Shown here one piece after another: positions 9,089 to 17,069 of a stretch of DNA of 64,000 nt (positions are counted from its first letter, which is position 1; each line of letters opens with the position of its first letter). The notes below the pieces were generated by a model. It saw nothing but the letters and a program-made list of their open reading frames with translations. It was not told the DNA's origin and did no database searches. The stretch is from Streptomyces phaeolivaceus. GTDB taxonomy: Bacteria > Actinomycetota > Actinomycetes > Streptomycetales > Streptomycetaceae. The position numbers and the translations under genes were made by a program. The DNA lies in NCBI RefSeq assembly GCF_009184865.1, contig NZ_CP045096.1, positions 868,001 through 932,000 of the forward strand. The letters run 5' to 3'.

Positions 9089-9223
9089 CGAAAAGGGTTT
9101 CTGCGGCACGGTAGGGGCCCGCGGGGGCATTCGGGTGTCCTGAACCGCTCGCCCCGCGAACTCGGCCCTCTCCCGCCTCCCTTGACACTTCAACAGCCCG
9201 CTCCTACGTTGCGAAAACCTTTC
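9089..9223. promoter_or_regulatory. Pair of GAAA-N-TTTC dyads around glycosidase promoter
   Basis: GAAA-AGGG-TTTC occurs at 9089-9100 and GAAA-ACC-TTTC at 9213-9223, one upstream and one just downstream of the promoter hexamers. Such dyads resemble LacI-type operators that control carbohydrate enzymes. Function is inferred; no regulator gene is adjacent. Confidence 0.35.
9182..9210 (+). promoter_or_regulatory. Strong consensus promoter for glycosidase operon
   Basis: TTGACA at 9182-9187, a 17-base spacer, and TACGTT at 9205-9210: a near-consensus principal-sigma promoter about 75 bases upstream of the glycosidase ATG. Confidence 0.7.
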
Positions 9224-9286
9224 AGGTCGCTTTTCCGTACCCCCTGGTTCACGCACATGTGTCGTCAACGGGACAGGGAGCAGCCG

Positions 9287-12200
9287 ATGAGAAGACCGCA
9301 CAGCCTCCTGATACGACGTCGGCGCACGAGGTGTCTCCTCGTCGCCCTGGCGCTCAGCGCGTGTTCCGTCGTCGCCGCTCCCCCGGCCGCCGCGGCGCAG
9401 ACCATCGGGTTCCCCACCTTCGGCGGGCCCGCGATCCCGGCACCGCCGGTCGCCCACACCTCGGGCGACATGATGAAGTCCATCTACGACGCGGAGAGTT
9501 CGGGCACCGACTTCTGGATGGACCGGCTCCTCGCCCGCTCCGGCAACGATCCCGCCGGGCCCTGGCTGATGAGCCGCGGGCGGGCGCTGTACATGAAGGA
9601 GCACAACCCGGCCCAGTTCGGTTTCGGCGGCCGGGCCGCCTACTGGGAGAGCATCAACGACAGCAGCGCCTACACCGTGGCGGTCACCCCGGGCACCTTC
9701 ACCGAGCAGGTCGCCCAGCGCCGGCAGACGCCGAGCCACTGGAAGAGCGTCCACACGAGCGGCTCGATCACGGTCGACCAGACGAAGTTCATCACCGACA
9801 ACAACGTGGCCGTGACCAACCTGTCCCTCAAGAACAACGGTTCCACGTCCACGACGCTCCAGCTGCGGGCGACCTCGCCGTACGCCACCTCGGGCACCGG
9901 CAGCGAACTCACCGGCCAGGTCAACGCCTACAACAACCTGACCACGCTCCGCCCGCGCCTCACCGGCGACGGTTTCAGCGTCTCCAGCGGCGGCCTCAAC
10001 CGGTCCGTGACGATCGCGGCCGGGGCCACCGTGACGGCCAAGGTGGTGATGGGCTTCGTCACCGACGAGATCCCCCAGTCGCTGACCGAGTACAACGCCT
10101 ACGCCGGGTACTCGCCCGCGACCGCGTTCGCCACCCATGTGAAGGCGTACAACCTGTGGTGGGCGCAGAACGTGCCCTACATCGACGTACCCGAACCGGC
10201 GATCAAGAAGAACATCTACTACCGCTGGTGGCTGATGCGCTTCAACAGCCTCGACGCGGACATCCCGGGCCAGACCTTCCAGTTCCCGACCTCGACCGAG
10301 GGCGTCCTCGGCTACAACAACGCCATCGCGCTCACCCAGCCGATGCACATCGACGACCTGAAGTATCTGCGGAACCCGGCCTACGCGTACGGGGACTGGC
10401 TGAGCGTGGGCCAGACGTCGAAGGGCGGGCGGTTCCTCGACAATCCGGGTGACCCGGAGAACTGGTCCAACAGCTACACCCAGTACATCGCCGAGGCGGC
10501 CTGGAAGAGCTATCAGATCCACGGCGGTCAGCCGGGCATCGCCGCCAACCTGGCGCGTTACGCCGAGGGTGACGTCAAGGGGCAACTGGCGTACTACGAC
10601 CATGACGACAACAAGCTCATCGAGTACGACTGGGGTGCCCTGACCGGCAACGACGCCGACGCGGTGTCCTTCCACTGGAAGCCCGGCAACATGGACCGCG
10701 CCGAGTCCGCCTACCAGTACAGCGGCGCGCTCGCCGCCGCCCAGGCCTACGAGGCGATCGGCAACACGGCCAAGGCCACCGAGATGCGCACGCTCGCGAA
10801 TCAGATCAAGGACGCGATCGTCAATGTGCTGTGGAACCCCAACAGGCAGCTGTTCGAGCACCGGTTGAAGTCGACGAACGAGTGGGTGCCCTGGAAGGAG
10901 ATCAACAACTACTACCCGTTCTCGGTCGGCGCGGTCCCCAACACCACCGCCTACAAGCAGGCGTTGCGGCTGTACGACGACCCGGCGCAGTACCCGATCT
11001 TCCCCTTCTACACGGCCAACCAGGTCGACAAGAAGGCGGCGGCCGACGCCGGGGAGCCGGGCTCCAACAACTTCTCCACCATCAACTCGACCGTGCAGTT
11101 CCGGCTGTACTCGTCGGTGCTGCGGAACTACCCCAACTCCTGGATGAACGCGACCGACTACAAGAAGCTCCTGTACTGGAACACCTGGGCGCAGTACGTC
11201 GGCGGCAACACCCAGTGGCCCGACGCCAACGAGTTCTGGGCGGACTGGAACGGCAGCTCGATCAACTACCGCTCCTGGATCCACCACAACATCCTCGGCA
11301 GCAGCAACTGGACGGTCATCGAGGACGTGGCCGGGCTGCGTCCGCGCAGCGACGCGAAGGTGGAGCTGTCGCCGATCGACATCGGCTGGAGCCACTTCAC
11401 CGTCAACAACCTCCGCTACCGGGGCGCCGATCTGTCCGTCGTCTGGGACGACCCGGCCGACGGTGTGGTGCGGTACCCGGGCATCCCGGAGGGCTACTCG
11501 ATCTATGTCAACGGCAGCCGGGTGGCCACGGTCGGCTCGCTGGTGCCGCTGGTCTGGGACCCGGCGACCGGTGATGTCACCACCAGCGGCACGGTCACCC
11601 ACCACACCGCCATGGCCGGGCTGAAGGCCCCCAACCAGGTGGTGCAGGACAGCCCGCAGATGGTCGACATGCTCGCCAAGGCGGGCGTCGACCTGACGGC
11701 CGACCTCACCAACCTCGCGGCCGGGGCGACGGTGTCCGCCTCGCACACCGGGTCCGGCAGCGCCGTCTCCGGCGCGGTCGACGGCTACCCCACCAATGAG
11801 CCCTTCTGGGGCGCGGGCGGCTCCGCCAACGCCCAGGACTGGTACGAGCTGAACCTCGGCACCGCCCGCACGCTCAACGAGGTCCGGCTGCACTTCAAGG
11901 ACAGCCGCCCGGCGAGCACGACGTACCGAGCACCTTCCGCGTACACCATCCAGTACTACGACGGCAGTTCATGGGTGAGCGTCCCCGACCAGACGAAGTC
12001 GCCGACGGCGCCCCGGGCCAACTACAACCGGGTGCGGTTTCCGTCGATCAGCGCCCAGCGGGTCCGGGTGCTGGCCACCAACGCGTCCGGCGCGAAGACG
12101 GGGCTCACCGAGGTGAAGGTGTTCAACCGGGGCGGGGTCCAGCCGCCGGCCAACCTGGCCTCGTCGGCGACGGCGTCGGCGTCGTACACCTCGTCCTGGG

Positions 12201-12577
12201 AGAGTGTCACCGCCGTCAACGACGGGATCGATCCGCCGTCGTCCAACGACACCGTGAACCCGCGCTGGGGGACCTGGCCGGAGACGGGCCAGCAGTGGGC
12301 CGAGCTGACCTGGCCGTCGGCGAAGACCCTGAACAAGGCCGAGGTGTACTTCTTCGACGACGACCAGGGCATCGACATGCCCGCCTCGTGGAAGCTCCAG
12401 TACTGGAACGGCAGCGGGTACGTGGACGTACCGGGCGCCGGTGGCTTTCCGCTGGCGAAGAACCAGTACAACACCGTCTCCTTCGACGCCACGAGCACCA
12501 CCCGGCTCCGGGTGCTGCTCACCGGCAACGGCACGAACTCCGTCGGACTCCTCGAAGCAAAGGTGTACGGACCGTGA
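9287..12577 (+). CDS. Secreted glycoside hydrolase with two F5/8C-type domains
   Basis: 1096 residues from ATG 9287, with an AGGGAG site upstream. A twin-Arg-rich N-terminus and hydrophobic core ending in AAPPAAAAQ give a signal peptide. The central roughly 700 residues are rich in Trp and Tyr and look like an (alpha/alpha)6-barrel glycosidase of the MGH1-like/GH63-like kind (YYRWWLMRFNSL, DAVSFHWKPGNMDRAESAY, WPDANEFWADWNG). Two C-terminal discoidin/F5/8C-like carbohydrate-binding domains follow, each with an NLA-start (LTNLAAGATVSASHTGSG, ANLASSATASASY). The exact GH family cannot be fixed by eye. It overlaps the GH43 gene by four bases (GTGA), so the two probably act together on a plant polysaccharide such as arabinan. 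Confidence 0.85.
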   Translation: MRRPHSLLIRRRRTRCLLVALALSACSVVAAPPAAAAQTIGFPTFGGPAIPAPPVAHTSGDMMKSIYDAESSGTDFWMDRLLARSGNDPAGPWLMSRGRALYMKEHNPAQFGFGGRAAYWESINDSSAYTVAVTPGTFTEQVAQRRQTPSHWKSVHTSGSITVDQTKFITDNNVAVTNLSLKNNGSTSTTLQLRATSPYATSGTGSELTGQVNAYNNLTTLRPRLTGDGFSVSSGGLNRSVTIAAGATVTAKVVMGFVTDEIPQSLTEYNAYAGYSPATAFATHVKAYNLWWAQNVPYIDVPEPAIKKNIYYRWWLMRFNSLDADIPGQTFQFPTSTEGVLGYNNAIALTQPMHIDDLKYLRNPAYAYGDWLSVGQTSKGGRFLDNPGDPENWSNSYTQYIAEAAWKSYQIHGGQPGIAANLARYAEGDVKGQLAYYDHDDNKLIEYDWGALTGNDADAVSFHWKPGNMDRAESAYQYSGALAAAQAYEAIGNTAKATEMRTLANQIKDAIVNVLWNPNRQLFEHRLKSTNEWVPWKEINNYYPFSVGAVPNTTAYKQALRLYDDPAQYPIFPFYTANQVDKKAAADAGEPGSNNFSTINSTVQFRLYSSVLRNYPNSWMNATDYKKLLYWNTWAQYVGGNTQWPDANEFWADWNGSSINYRSWIHHNILGSSNWTVIEDVAGLRPRSDAKVELSPIDIGWSHFTVNNLRYRGADLSVVWDDPADGVVRYPGIPEGYSIYVNGSRVATVGSLVPLVWDPATGDVTTSGTVTHHTAMAGLKAPNQVVQDSPQMVDMLAKAGVDLTADLTNLAAGATVSASHTGSGSAVSGAVDGYPTNEPFWGAGGSANAQDWYELNLGTARTLNEVRLHFKDSRPASTTYRAPSAYTIQYYDGSSWVSVPDQTKSPTAPRANYNRVRFPSISAQRVRVLATNASGAKTGLTEVKVFNRGGVQPPANLASSATASASYTSSWESVTAVNDGIDPPSSNDTVNPRWGTWPETGQQWAELTWPSAKTLNKAEVYFFDDDQGIDMPASWKLQYWNGSGYVDVPGAGGFPLAKNQYNTVSFDATSTTRLRVLLTGNGTNSVGLLEAKVYGP

Positions 12578-14097
12578 CTCGTCCCAGATTCCCGTCCACG
12601 ACCCGTTTGAGGTCTCTTTCCGCGTTGATCGCCTCGGCCGCCCTGGCGGTGGCCTTCCTGGTGGCACCGCAGCCCGCTGCCGCCGCCGTCTCCTTCACCT
12701 CGACGGGGGTGAACCAGAACGGCGGCAACTGCCTGGATCTGCCCGGCGGTTCGACGGCCAACGGGACACAGCTGCGTGCCTTCGCCTGTGCCGGCGGCGC
12801 GGGCAACCAGAGCCTGTCGTTCACCCCGGTCGCGGGGACGGCCGACGTCTACACGATCACCACCCAGTCCGGGCAGTGCGTCGATGTGTACGGCGCCTCC
12901 ACGGCCGACAACGCCGGGATCATCCAGTGGCCCTGCCACGGCGCGGCCAACCAGCAGTGGCGGCTCAGCCCGGTGTCGGTCGCCGGGACGGACAAGACCT
13001 TCAACCTGGTCTCCGTCGGTTCGGGCAAGTGCGTGGCGCCGAGCGGGGGTTCGTCGGCGTCCGACACCAATCTGGTGCAGCTGCCGTGCGCCGCGGCGAA
13101 CGGCAGGGTGTGGCGGCTGCCCGGCTTCACCGGCGGCGGCACGGCCCCGAGGACGTTCACCAACCCCCTCGCCCAGCGCGGCCCCGACCCGTGGCTGACC
13201 TACCACGACGGCTTCTACTATCTCGCCACCACCACCTGGAACTCGACGATCACCATGCGCAGGGCGAGCACGCTCGCGGGGCTGGCGACCGCCAATGAAC
13301 AGGTGATCTTCAATCTGACCCGCCCCGACGGGGCCGGCACGATGTGGGCCCCGGAGTTCCATCTCCTGGACGGGCCCAACGGCAAGCGCTGGTACTTCTA
13401 CTACACGGCCGGACGGGAGCCCTTCGACCTGGGCACCCAGCGGATCCATGTGCTGGAGAGCGCGGGCCTGGACCCGATGGGCCCGTACAGCTTCAAGGCC
13501 GACCTGCTCGACCCGACGCAGGACAACACCTGGGAACTGGACCCCGGCATCCTCCAACTCGACGGCCGGCTCTATCTGTTGGGCACGTACTACAACGGCT
13601 CGCAGCCCATGTTCATCCGCCCGCTGTCGAACCCGTGGACCGCGAGCGGCACCCGTCGTGTCCTGTCCACGCCCACCCACAGCTGGGAGACGGTGGGCGG
13701 CGCCGTCAACGAGGGCGCCGAGGTACTGCAACGGAATGGCAGGACCTTCATCGTCTACTCCGCCAGCCACTGCTCCACACCCGACTACAAACTCGGCATG
13801 CTCACCTACAACGGCGGCGATCCGCTCAGCTCGTCCTCGTGGGTGAAGTCACCGAACCCGGTGTTCCAGCGGTCCAACGCGAACGGTGTGTACGGCCCCG
13901 GCCACAACGGGTTCTTCAAGTCGCCGGACGGCACCGAGGACTGGATGGTCTACCACGCCAACAACTCCGCCTCGGGAGGCTGCGACATGAACCGGTCCAC
14001 CAGGGCCCAGAAGTTCACCTGGAACGCGGACGGCACCCCGAACTTCGGCACACCGGTCGCCCTCGGTGTCACCCTGACCGCGCCCTCGGGCGAGTAA
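12574..14097 (+). CDS. Secreted ricin-type lectin plus GH43 arabinosidase-like enzyme
   Basis: 507 residues from GTG 12574, which overlaps the preceding stop. Signal peptide to about residue 38 (APQPAAAA). Residues 40-185 form a ricin B-type beta-trefoil, with NCLDLPGG, QCVDVYG and two QxW-like motifs (NQQWRL, GRVWRL). The rest is a five-bladed GH43 domain: catalytic base Asp205 in RGPDPWLTYHDGFYYLA, the WAPEFHLLDG and WELDPGILQLDG segments, and the acid Glu in GAVNEGAEVLQ. GH43 enzymes of this form cleave arabinans or arabinoxylan side chains. Secretion with a binding module agrees with work on insoluble plant cell wall. Confidence 0.9.
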   Translation: MTRPRFPSTTRLRSLSALIASAALAVAFLVAPQPAAAAVSFTSTGVNQNGGNCLDLPGGSTANGTQLRAFACAGGAGNQSLSFTPVAGTADVYTITTQSGQCVDVYGASTADNAGIIQWPCHGAANQQWRLSPVSVAGTDKTFNLVSVGSGKCVAPSGGSSASDTNLVQLPCAAANGRVWRLPGFTGGGTAPRTFTNPLAQRGPDPWLTYHDGFYYLATTTWNSTITMRRASTLAGLATANEQVIFNLTRPDGAGTMWAPEFHLLDGPNGKRWYFYYTAGREPFDLGTQRIHVLESAGLDPMGPYSFKADLLDPTQDNTWELDPGILQLDGRLYLLGTYYNGSQPMFIRPLSNPWTASGTRRVLSTPTHSWETVGGAVNEGAEVLQRNGRTFIVYSASHCSTPDYKLGMLTYNGGDPLSSSSWVKSPNPVFQRSNANGVYGPGHNGFFKSPDGTEDWMVYHANNSASGGCDMNRSTRAQKFTWNADGTPNFGTPVALGVTLTAPSGE

Positions 14098-14165
14098 CGG
14101 GACCGTTTTCTCCCGATCGTCCCAAACCGCTTGCCGGGGGCGGGCCTCCTGCCCATCCTTGAGCG

Positions 14166-15281
14166 GTGAGCGAAGAGCAGGAGCACGCCCGGCCCGACCT
14201 CCCGACGGAGCTGGACAGACTCGTCGAGGAACTGGGCCGGGTCCGGGCGCTCGGACTGCCGCGGCTGCACGAGGCGGAGCTGGCGACACTGCGCTCGCGC
14301 GTCGCGGACGGTCGCGGGGAGCCGGAGGCCGTGGAGCGGATGCTGCACACCGTCGTGCTGGGTCTCGACGGGGAGCTGCTGCGCGACGCGGCCCTCCACT
14401 CCTTCGGGTTCGCCTCCGGCACCCGCGACCGGTCGGGCAAGGAGCGCCGGGCGCGGGCGGCGCATGTCTACGGTGTCGGGGCGGAGCGCTTCCGCAAGCA
14501 CCAGGAGAAGCTGATGCTCCATCAAGTGGCCCGCGCCGTCCTGAACTTCGCGGGCCACGACCCGGCGCCGGTGGTACCGGATCTCGGCGGTGGCTCCTCC
14601 GAGAGCGCCACCGCGCCCGTCCGGGCGGGGCGCCATGTGTTACGGGCCGCGTTCGCCCACGGGGACGTCCTGCTCACCCTGCATGTGGCGCCCATCGAGC
14701 TGGTCACGGGTGTGGACGTCCTGGTCTCCTCGGAGAACATCTACTTCGAGATGTCGAAGACGTTCCGCCGCACGGTCTCCGGCAGCCTGCGGCGGGCCGG
14801 GGCCACGAAGGACGCCGTCGGCCGGATCACGGACGATGTGATTGCACGCCAACTCGCCGACTGGGTGCGGACGTTCGGGGTGCCGGGGCTCCCCGTGGCG
14901 GCGGGCACGGTCGCCGTCACCTCACCGGGTGCCCTGTCGGCGCAGGGGGTGCGGCGGATCCTGCACGCGGCGGTCGCCACGCCCTCGGCGAAGGGCGACG
15001 GATACGAGACCGCGCCCGCGGCCGTCGCGGCGGCCGTGCGCCGCGTCTTCCAGCTGGCGGCGGCGGAACGGCGTACGGGCCGGGTCCCCCTGCGGTCCAT
15101 CGCGCTGCCGCTGCTCGGGGCGGGCCGGGGCGGACTGGACGCGCGGACCAGCGCCGAGACCGTCGTCGGGACACTGGAACAGGTGCTCAAGGCCGACCCC
15201 GACTGGTCGGTGCATCTGGTGACCCGCAATCCGCTGAGCGCCCGTACGGTGATCGACGTGGTGACCGACCGGCACCCCTGA
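14166..15281 (+). CDS. Macrodomain-containing protein
   Basis: 371 residues from GTG 14166. Residues 1-150 are a charged helical region I do not recognise. Residues 165-365 look like a macrodomain, the ADP-ribose-binding fold: ELVTGVDVLVSSENIYFEMSK, the loop TVSGSLRRAGA, AGTVAVTSPGAL, RRILHAAV and the late glycine loop ALPLLGAGRGGL. Macrodomains bind ADP-ribose, ADP-ribose-1''-phosphate or ADP-ribosylated proteins. The gene is convergent with a RES toxin gene 250 bases away, so a link through NAD or ADP-ribose metabolism is a reasonable inference. Enzyme activity is not proved by sequence. No signal or membrane segment is seen. Confidence 0.8.
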   Translation: MSEEQEHARPDLPTELDRLVEELGRVRALGLPRLHEAELATLRSRVADGRGEPEAVERMLHTVVLGLDGELLRDAALHSFGFASGTRDRSGKERRARAAHVYGVGAERFRKHQEKLMLHQVARAVLNFAGHDPAPVVPDLGGGSSESATAPVRAGRHVLRAAFAHGDVLLTLHVAPIELVTGVDVLVSSENIYFEMSKTFRRTVSGSLRRAGATKDAVGRITDDVIARQLADWVRTFGVPGLPVAAGTVAVTSPGALSAQGVRRILHAAVATPSAKGDGYETAPAAVAAAVRRVFQLAAAERRTGRVPLRSIALPLLGAGRGGLDARTSAETVVGTLEQVLKADPDWSVHLVTRNPLSARTVIDVVTDRHP

Positions 15282-15330
15282 AAACGGGCGGCGCGAAAGA
15301 GCCGGGACAGGAACAGCGGAGGCAGGAAAG

Positions 15331-15378
15331 AGCACGGTATTCGAATTCACTCGCCCCGTGGAACTCGAATACCGTGCT
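15331..15378. terminator. Hairpin between convergent macrodomain and RES genes
   Basis: Perfect 14-base arms AGCACGGTATTCGA (15331-15344) and TCGAATACCGTGCT (15365-15378) with a 20-base loop, in the 249-base gap between convergent genes. It can serve both strands as a terminator. It is clearly richer in A/T than its surroundings. Nothing else was seen in this gap. Confidence 0.65.
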
Positions 15379-15530
15379 TCATTCCTCCCGCTTCCCCCGT
15401 GACCTTTCACCCGGAATTATGCACGGACGGCGGCGGATATCGGAACCCGTTCCACCGATCCCCCGGGAGAAACCGGAAAACTACCGGATGCCGCCCGGAA
15501 AGCGCCCCGGGACGGTGACGCGGGACGGTG

Positions 15531-16214
15531 TCAGGACCCGATCCCGGGGAACGGGTCCACCGCCCCGAGTTCGACGCGGTACTCCTCCAGGGTCGCGGCG
15601 AGCCAGCGCAGACCGTCCTCGTCGTCGAGGACCCTCGACGGCTCGTCGGTCACGGTCAGCAGATCGCTCTCGGCGGCGGAGCCGAACAGGACCAGGGACT
15701 CGTTGGGGCCGTCCAGCCGCGAGCGCCAGACGAAGCCGTCCGCCCACGGGGCCTCGGCCCGCAGCCAGTGCCCCCAGCGCCGGGTGAACGCGTACTCCGT
15801 GGGCTCGGACTCCACCAGCCACCAGTCGCTCTGCTGCACGGCGTTGAGCTGCGGAATGCTGCACAGGGAGACCAGCTCGACGTCCCGGGCGAGCCGCACC
15901 TGCGACAGCAGCCTGCCCTCCAGCTCCCGCAGCGGCAGCACACGGTGGTTGCCCCGGCCGTCGAAGCGCAGGGTGCGGACGAACCGCTCGATGATCGCCG
16001 TCTCGGGTTTGGGGGCCGCGTAGAGGTACGCGTACGTGTCGTTCGGTGTGCTGTCGAAGCGGCCTCCGCCGAAGTGATGGTCCTGCGGCTCCGGGTTGAA
16101 GCCGTCCGCCCTGCGGCGCCGCGCGTGCACCCGGTACAGGAGTTCACCGGCCTTCCGGACCACCTTCCGGGCGTCCGCCGTGCCCTTCTCGGGCAGTTTC
16201 GCTCCACGGGCCAT
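15531..16214 (-). CDS. RES-domain toxin (NAD-degrading family)
   Basis: 227 residues from ATG 16214, one base after the antitoxin stop codon. The RES fold is recognised from LYRVHARRRRADGF (candidate Arg28), HHFGGGRFDST, YLYAAPKPETAIIERFV (candidate Glu76) and FVWRSRLDG (candidate Ser165), the Arg-Glu-Ser set that names the family. RES toxins, such as MbcT, consume NAD by phosphorolysis or hydrolysis and stop growth. It is slightly longer than minimal RES toxins. It is co-transcribed after a protein with the cognate ParS/MbcA toxin-binding domain, in the usual antitoxin-first order. A macrodomain gene converges from the left. Confidence 0.85.
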   Translation of the reverse strand: MARGAKLPEKGTADARKVVRKAGELLYRVHARRRRADGFNPEPQDHHFGGGRFDSTPNDTYAYLYAAPKPETAIIERFVRTLRFDGRGNHRVLPLRELEGRLLSQVRLARDVELVSLCSIPQLNAVQQSDWWLVESEPTEYAFTRRWGHWLRAEAPWADGFVWRSRLDGPNESLVLFGSAAESDLLTVTDEPSRVLDDEDGLRWLAATLEEYRVELGAVDPFPGIGS

Positions 16215-16215
16215 G

Positions 16216-16950
16216 TCAGTAGTCCTCCCCCACCACGCTCGCGGCGGCGAGCAGTTGTTCGTCCAGCCCCGCGCCGAGCAGGGTCGCCGGCACGGCGTCC
16301 AGCCATGGATTGGGGCCCAGCCACCAGTCGGCCACACCCCAGGGGTCGGCCGCCGCGCCCAGCATCGCGTTGATGGTGAGCACCAGCGGACGAGGCCGTC
16401 CGTCCGCGCCGAACTGGAAGGCGGGCAGCCGTTCCGGGCCGCCGGAGGCCGGGAGCCTGATGAGGTCGGGCTGCTCCGTCTCCCCGCCGAAGTGCTCCGC
16501 CAGTTCCTCCGCCGTCAGGGCGGGCTCGGCCAGCAGCCGGTCCCGTGCCGAGGCCCAGCGCACCTCGACCGGCACCCCGCCCACGCCACCTGTTCCGCCC
16601 GCGCCACCCGCCCCGCCGGGGGTCCGTACGGAGGGCCGCGCGCCGGTCGGGCGGTCGTCCGCCCCGCCCAGGGTGAAGCGCTCCAGGAGCACGTCGTGCG
16701 GTGCTCGCCGCACCAGCGACGAGGAGGTGTACCGGCGGCCCACCGCCCTGCCCTCGTCGCCCGGCAGGGCCGCGCGCAGATGGGCGGCGACGGCACGCGC
16801 GATCCCCCGCAGCCGCTCGTCGCTCCCGCCCTCGGCGACGATGTCCAGCAGGACATCGAGCTGTTGCCGGTCCTCCGGGGAGAGCTTTTCCCGGATCGAC
16901 TGTGGTTCCGACACGAGCGCGGCGATTAGTTGCTGCTCGTACTCGTCCAT
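16216..16950 (-). CDS. ParS/MbcA-type antitoxin with extra N-terminal domain
   Basis: 244 residues from ATG 16950, with a strong GGAGG site. Residues 127-244 contain the toxin-binding domain of Xre/MbcA/ParS antitoxins: ALTAEELAEHFGG, RLPAFQFGADGRPRPLV and the signature DPWGVADWWLGPNPWLDAVP. Residues 1-105 form an extra, mainly helical part joined by a Gly-rich linker (111-126, PGGAGGAGGTGGVGGVP-like). Normal family members are 110-160 residues, so this one is unusually long. It precedes the RES toxin by one base and is divergent from a CHAT protease gene; the linker is an attractive cleavage site, though that is speculation. Confidence 0.82.
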   Translation of the reverse strand: MDEYEQQLIAALVSEPQSIREKLSPEDRQQLDVLLDIVAEGGSDERLRGIARAVAAHLRAALPGDEGRAVGRRYTSSSLVRRAPHDVLLERFTLGGADDRPTGARPSVRTPGGAGGAGGTGGVGGVPVEVRWASARDRLLAEPALTAEELAEHFGGETEQPDLIRLPASGGPERLPAFQFGADGRPRPLVLTINAMLGAAADPWGVADWWLGPNPWLDAVPATLLGAGLDEQLLAAASVVGEDY

Positions 16951-16966
16951 TTGTTCCCCTCCTCGA

Positions 16967-17018
16967 ATCCGGAATCCGGATGCGGCCGTACGCTAGTGAG
17001 CTACGATCCGATTGGCAA
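16967..17018 (-). promoter_or_regulatory. Promoter and candidate operator of the toxin-antitoxin operon
   Basis: On the minus strand TTGCCA (17018-17013) and TAGCGT (16995-16990) are separated by 17 bases. Between the -10 box and the antitoxin ATG lie two copies of the 6-base palindrome TCCGGA (within ATCCGGAATCCGGAT, 16967-16981), a plausible autoregulatory site. Confidence 0.5.
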
Positions 17019-17069
17019 TTCGCGAGCCGGGGCGGGGGGTCATTCCCGCGCAGCGGACAGGGGGCTTTC

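Noticed and set aside
9074..11893. A 939-codon open frame on the minus strand opposite the secreted glycosidase
   Set aside because: Composition is Val/Gly/Arg repeats typical of the antisense of high-GC coding DNA; the plus strand has signal peptide, domains, promoter and ribosome site.
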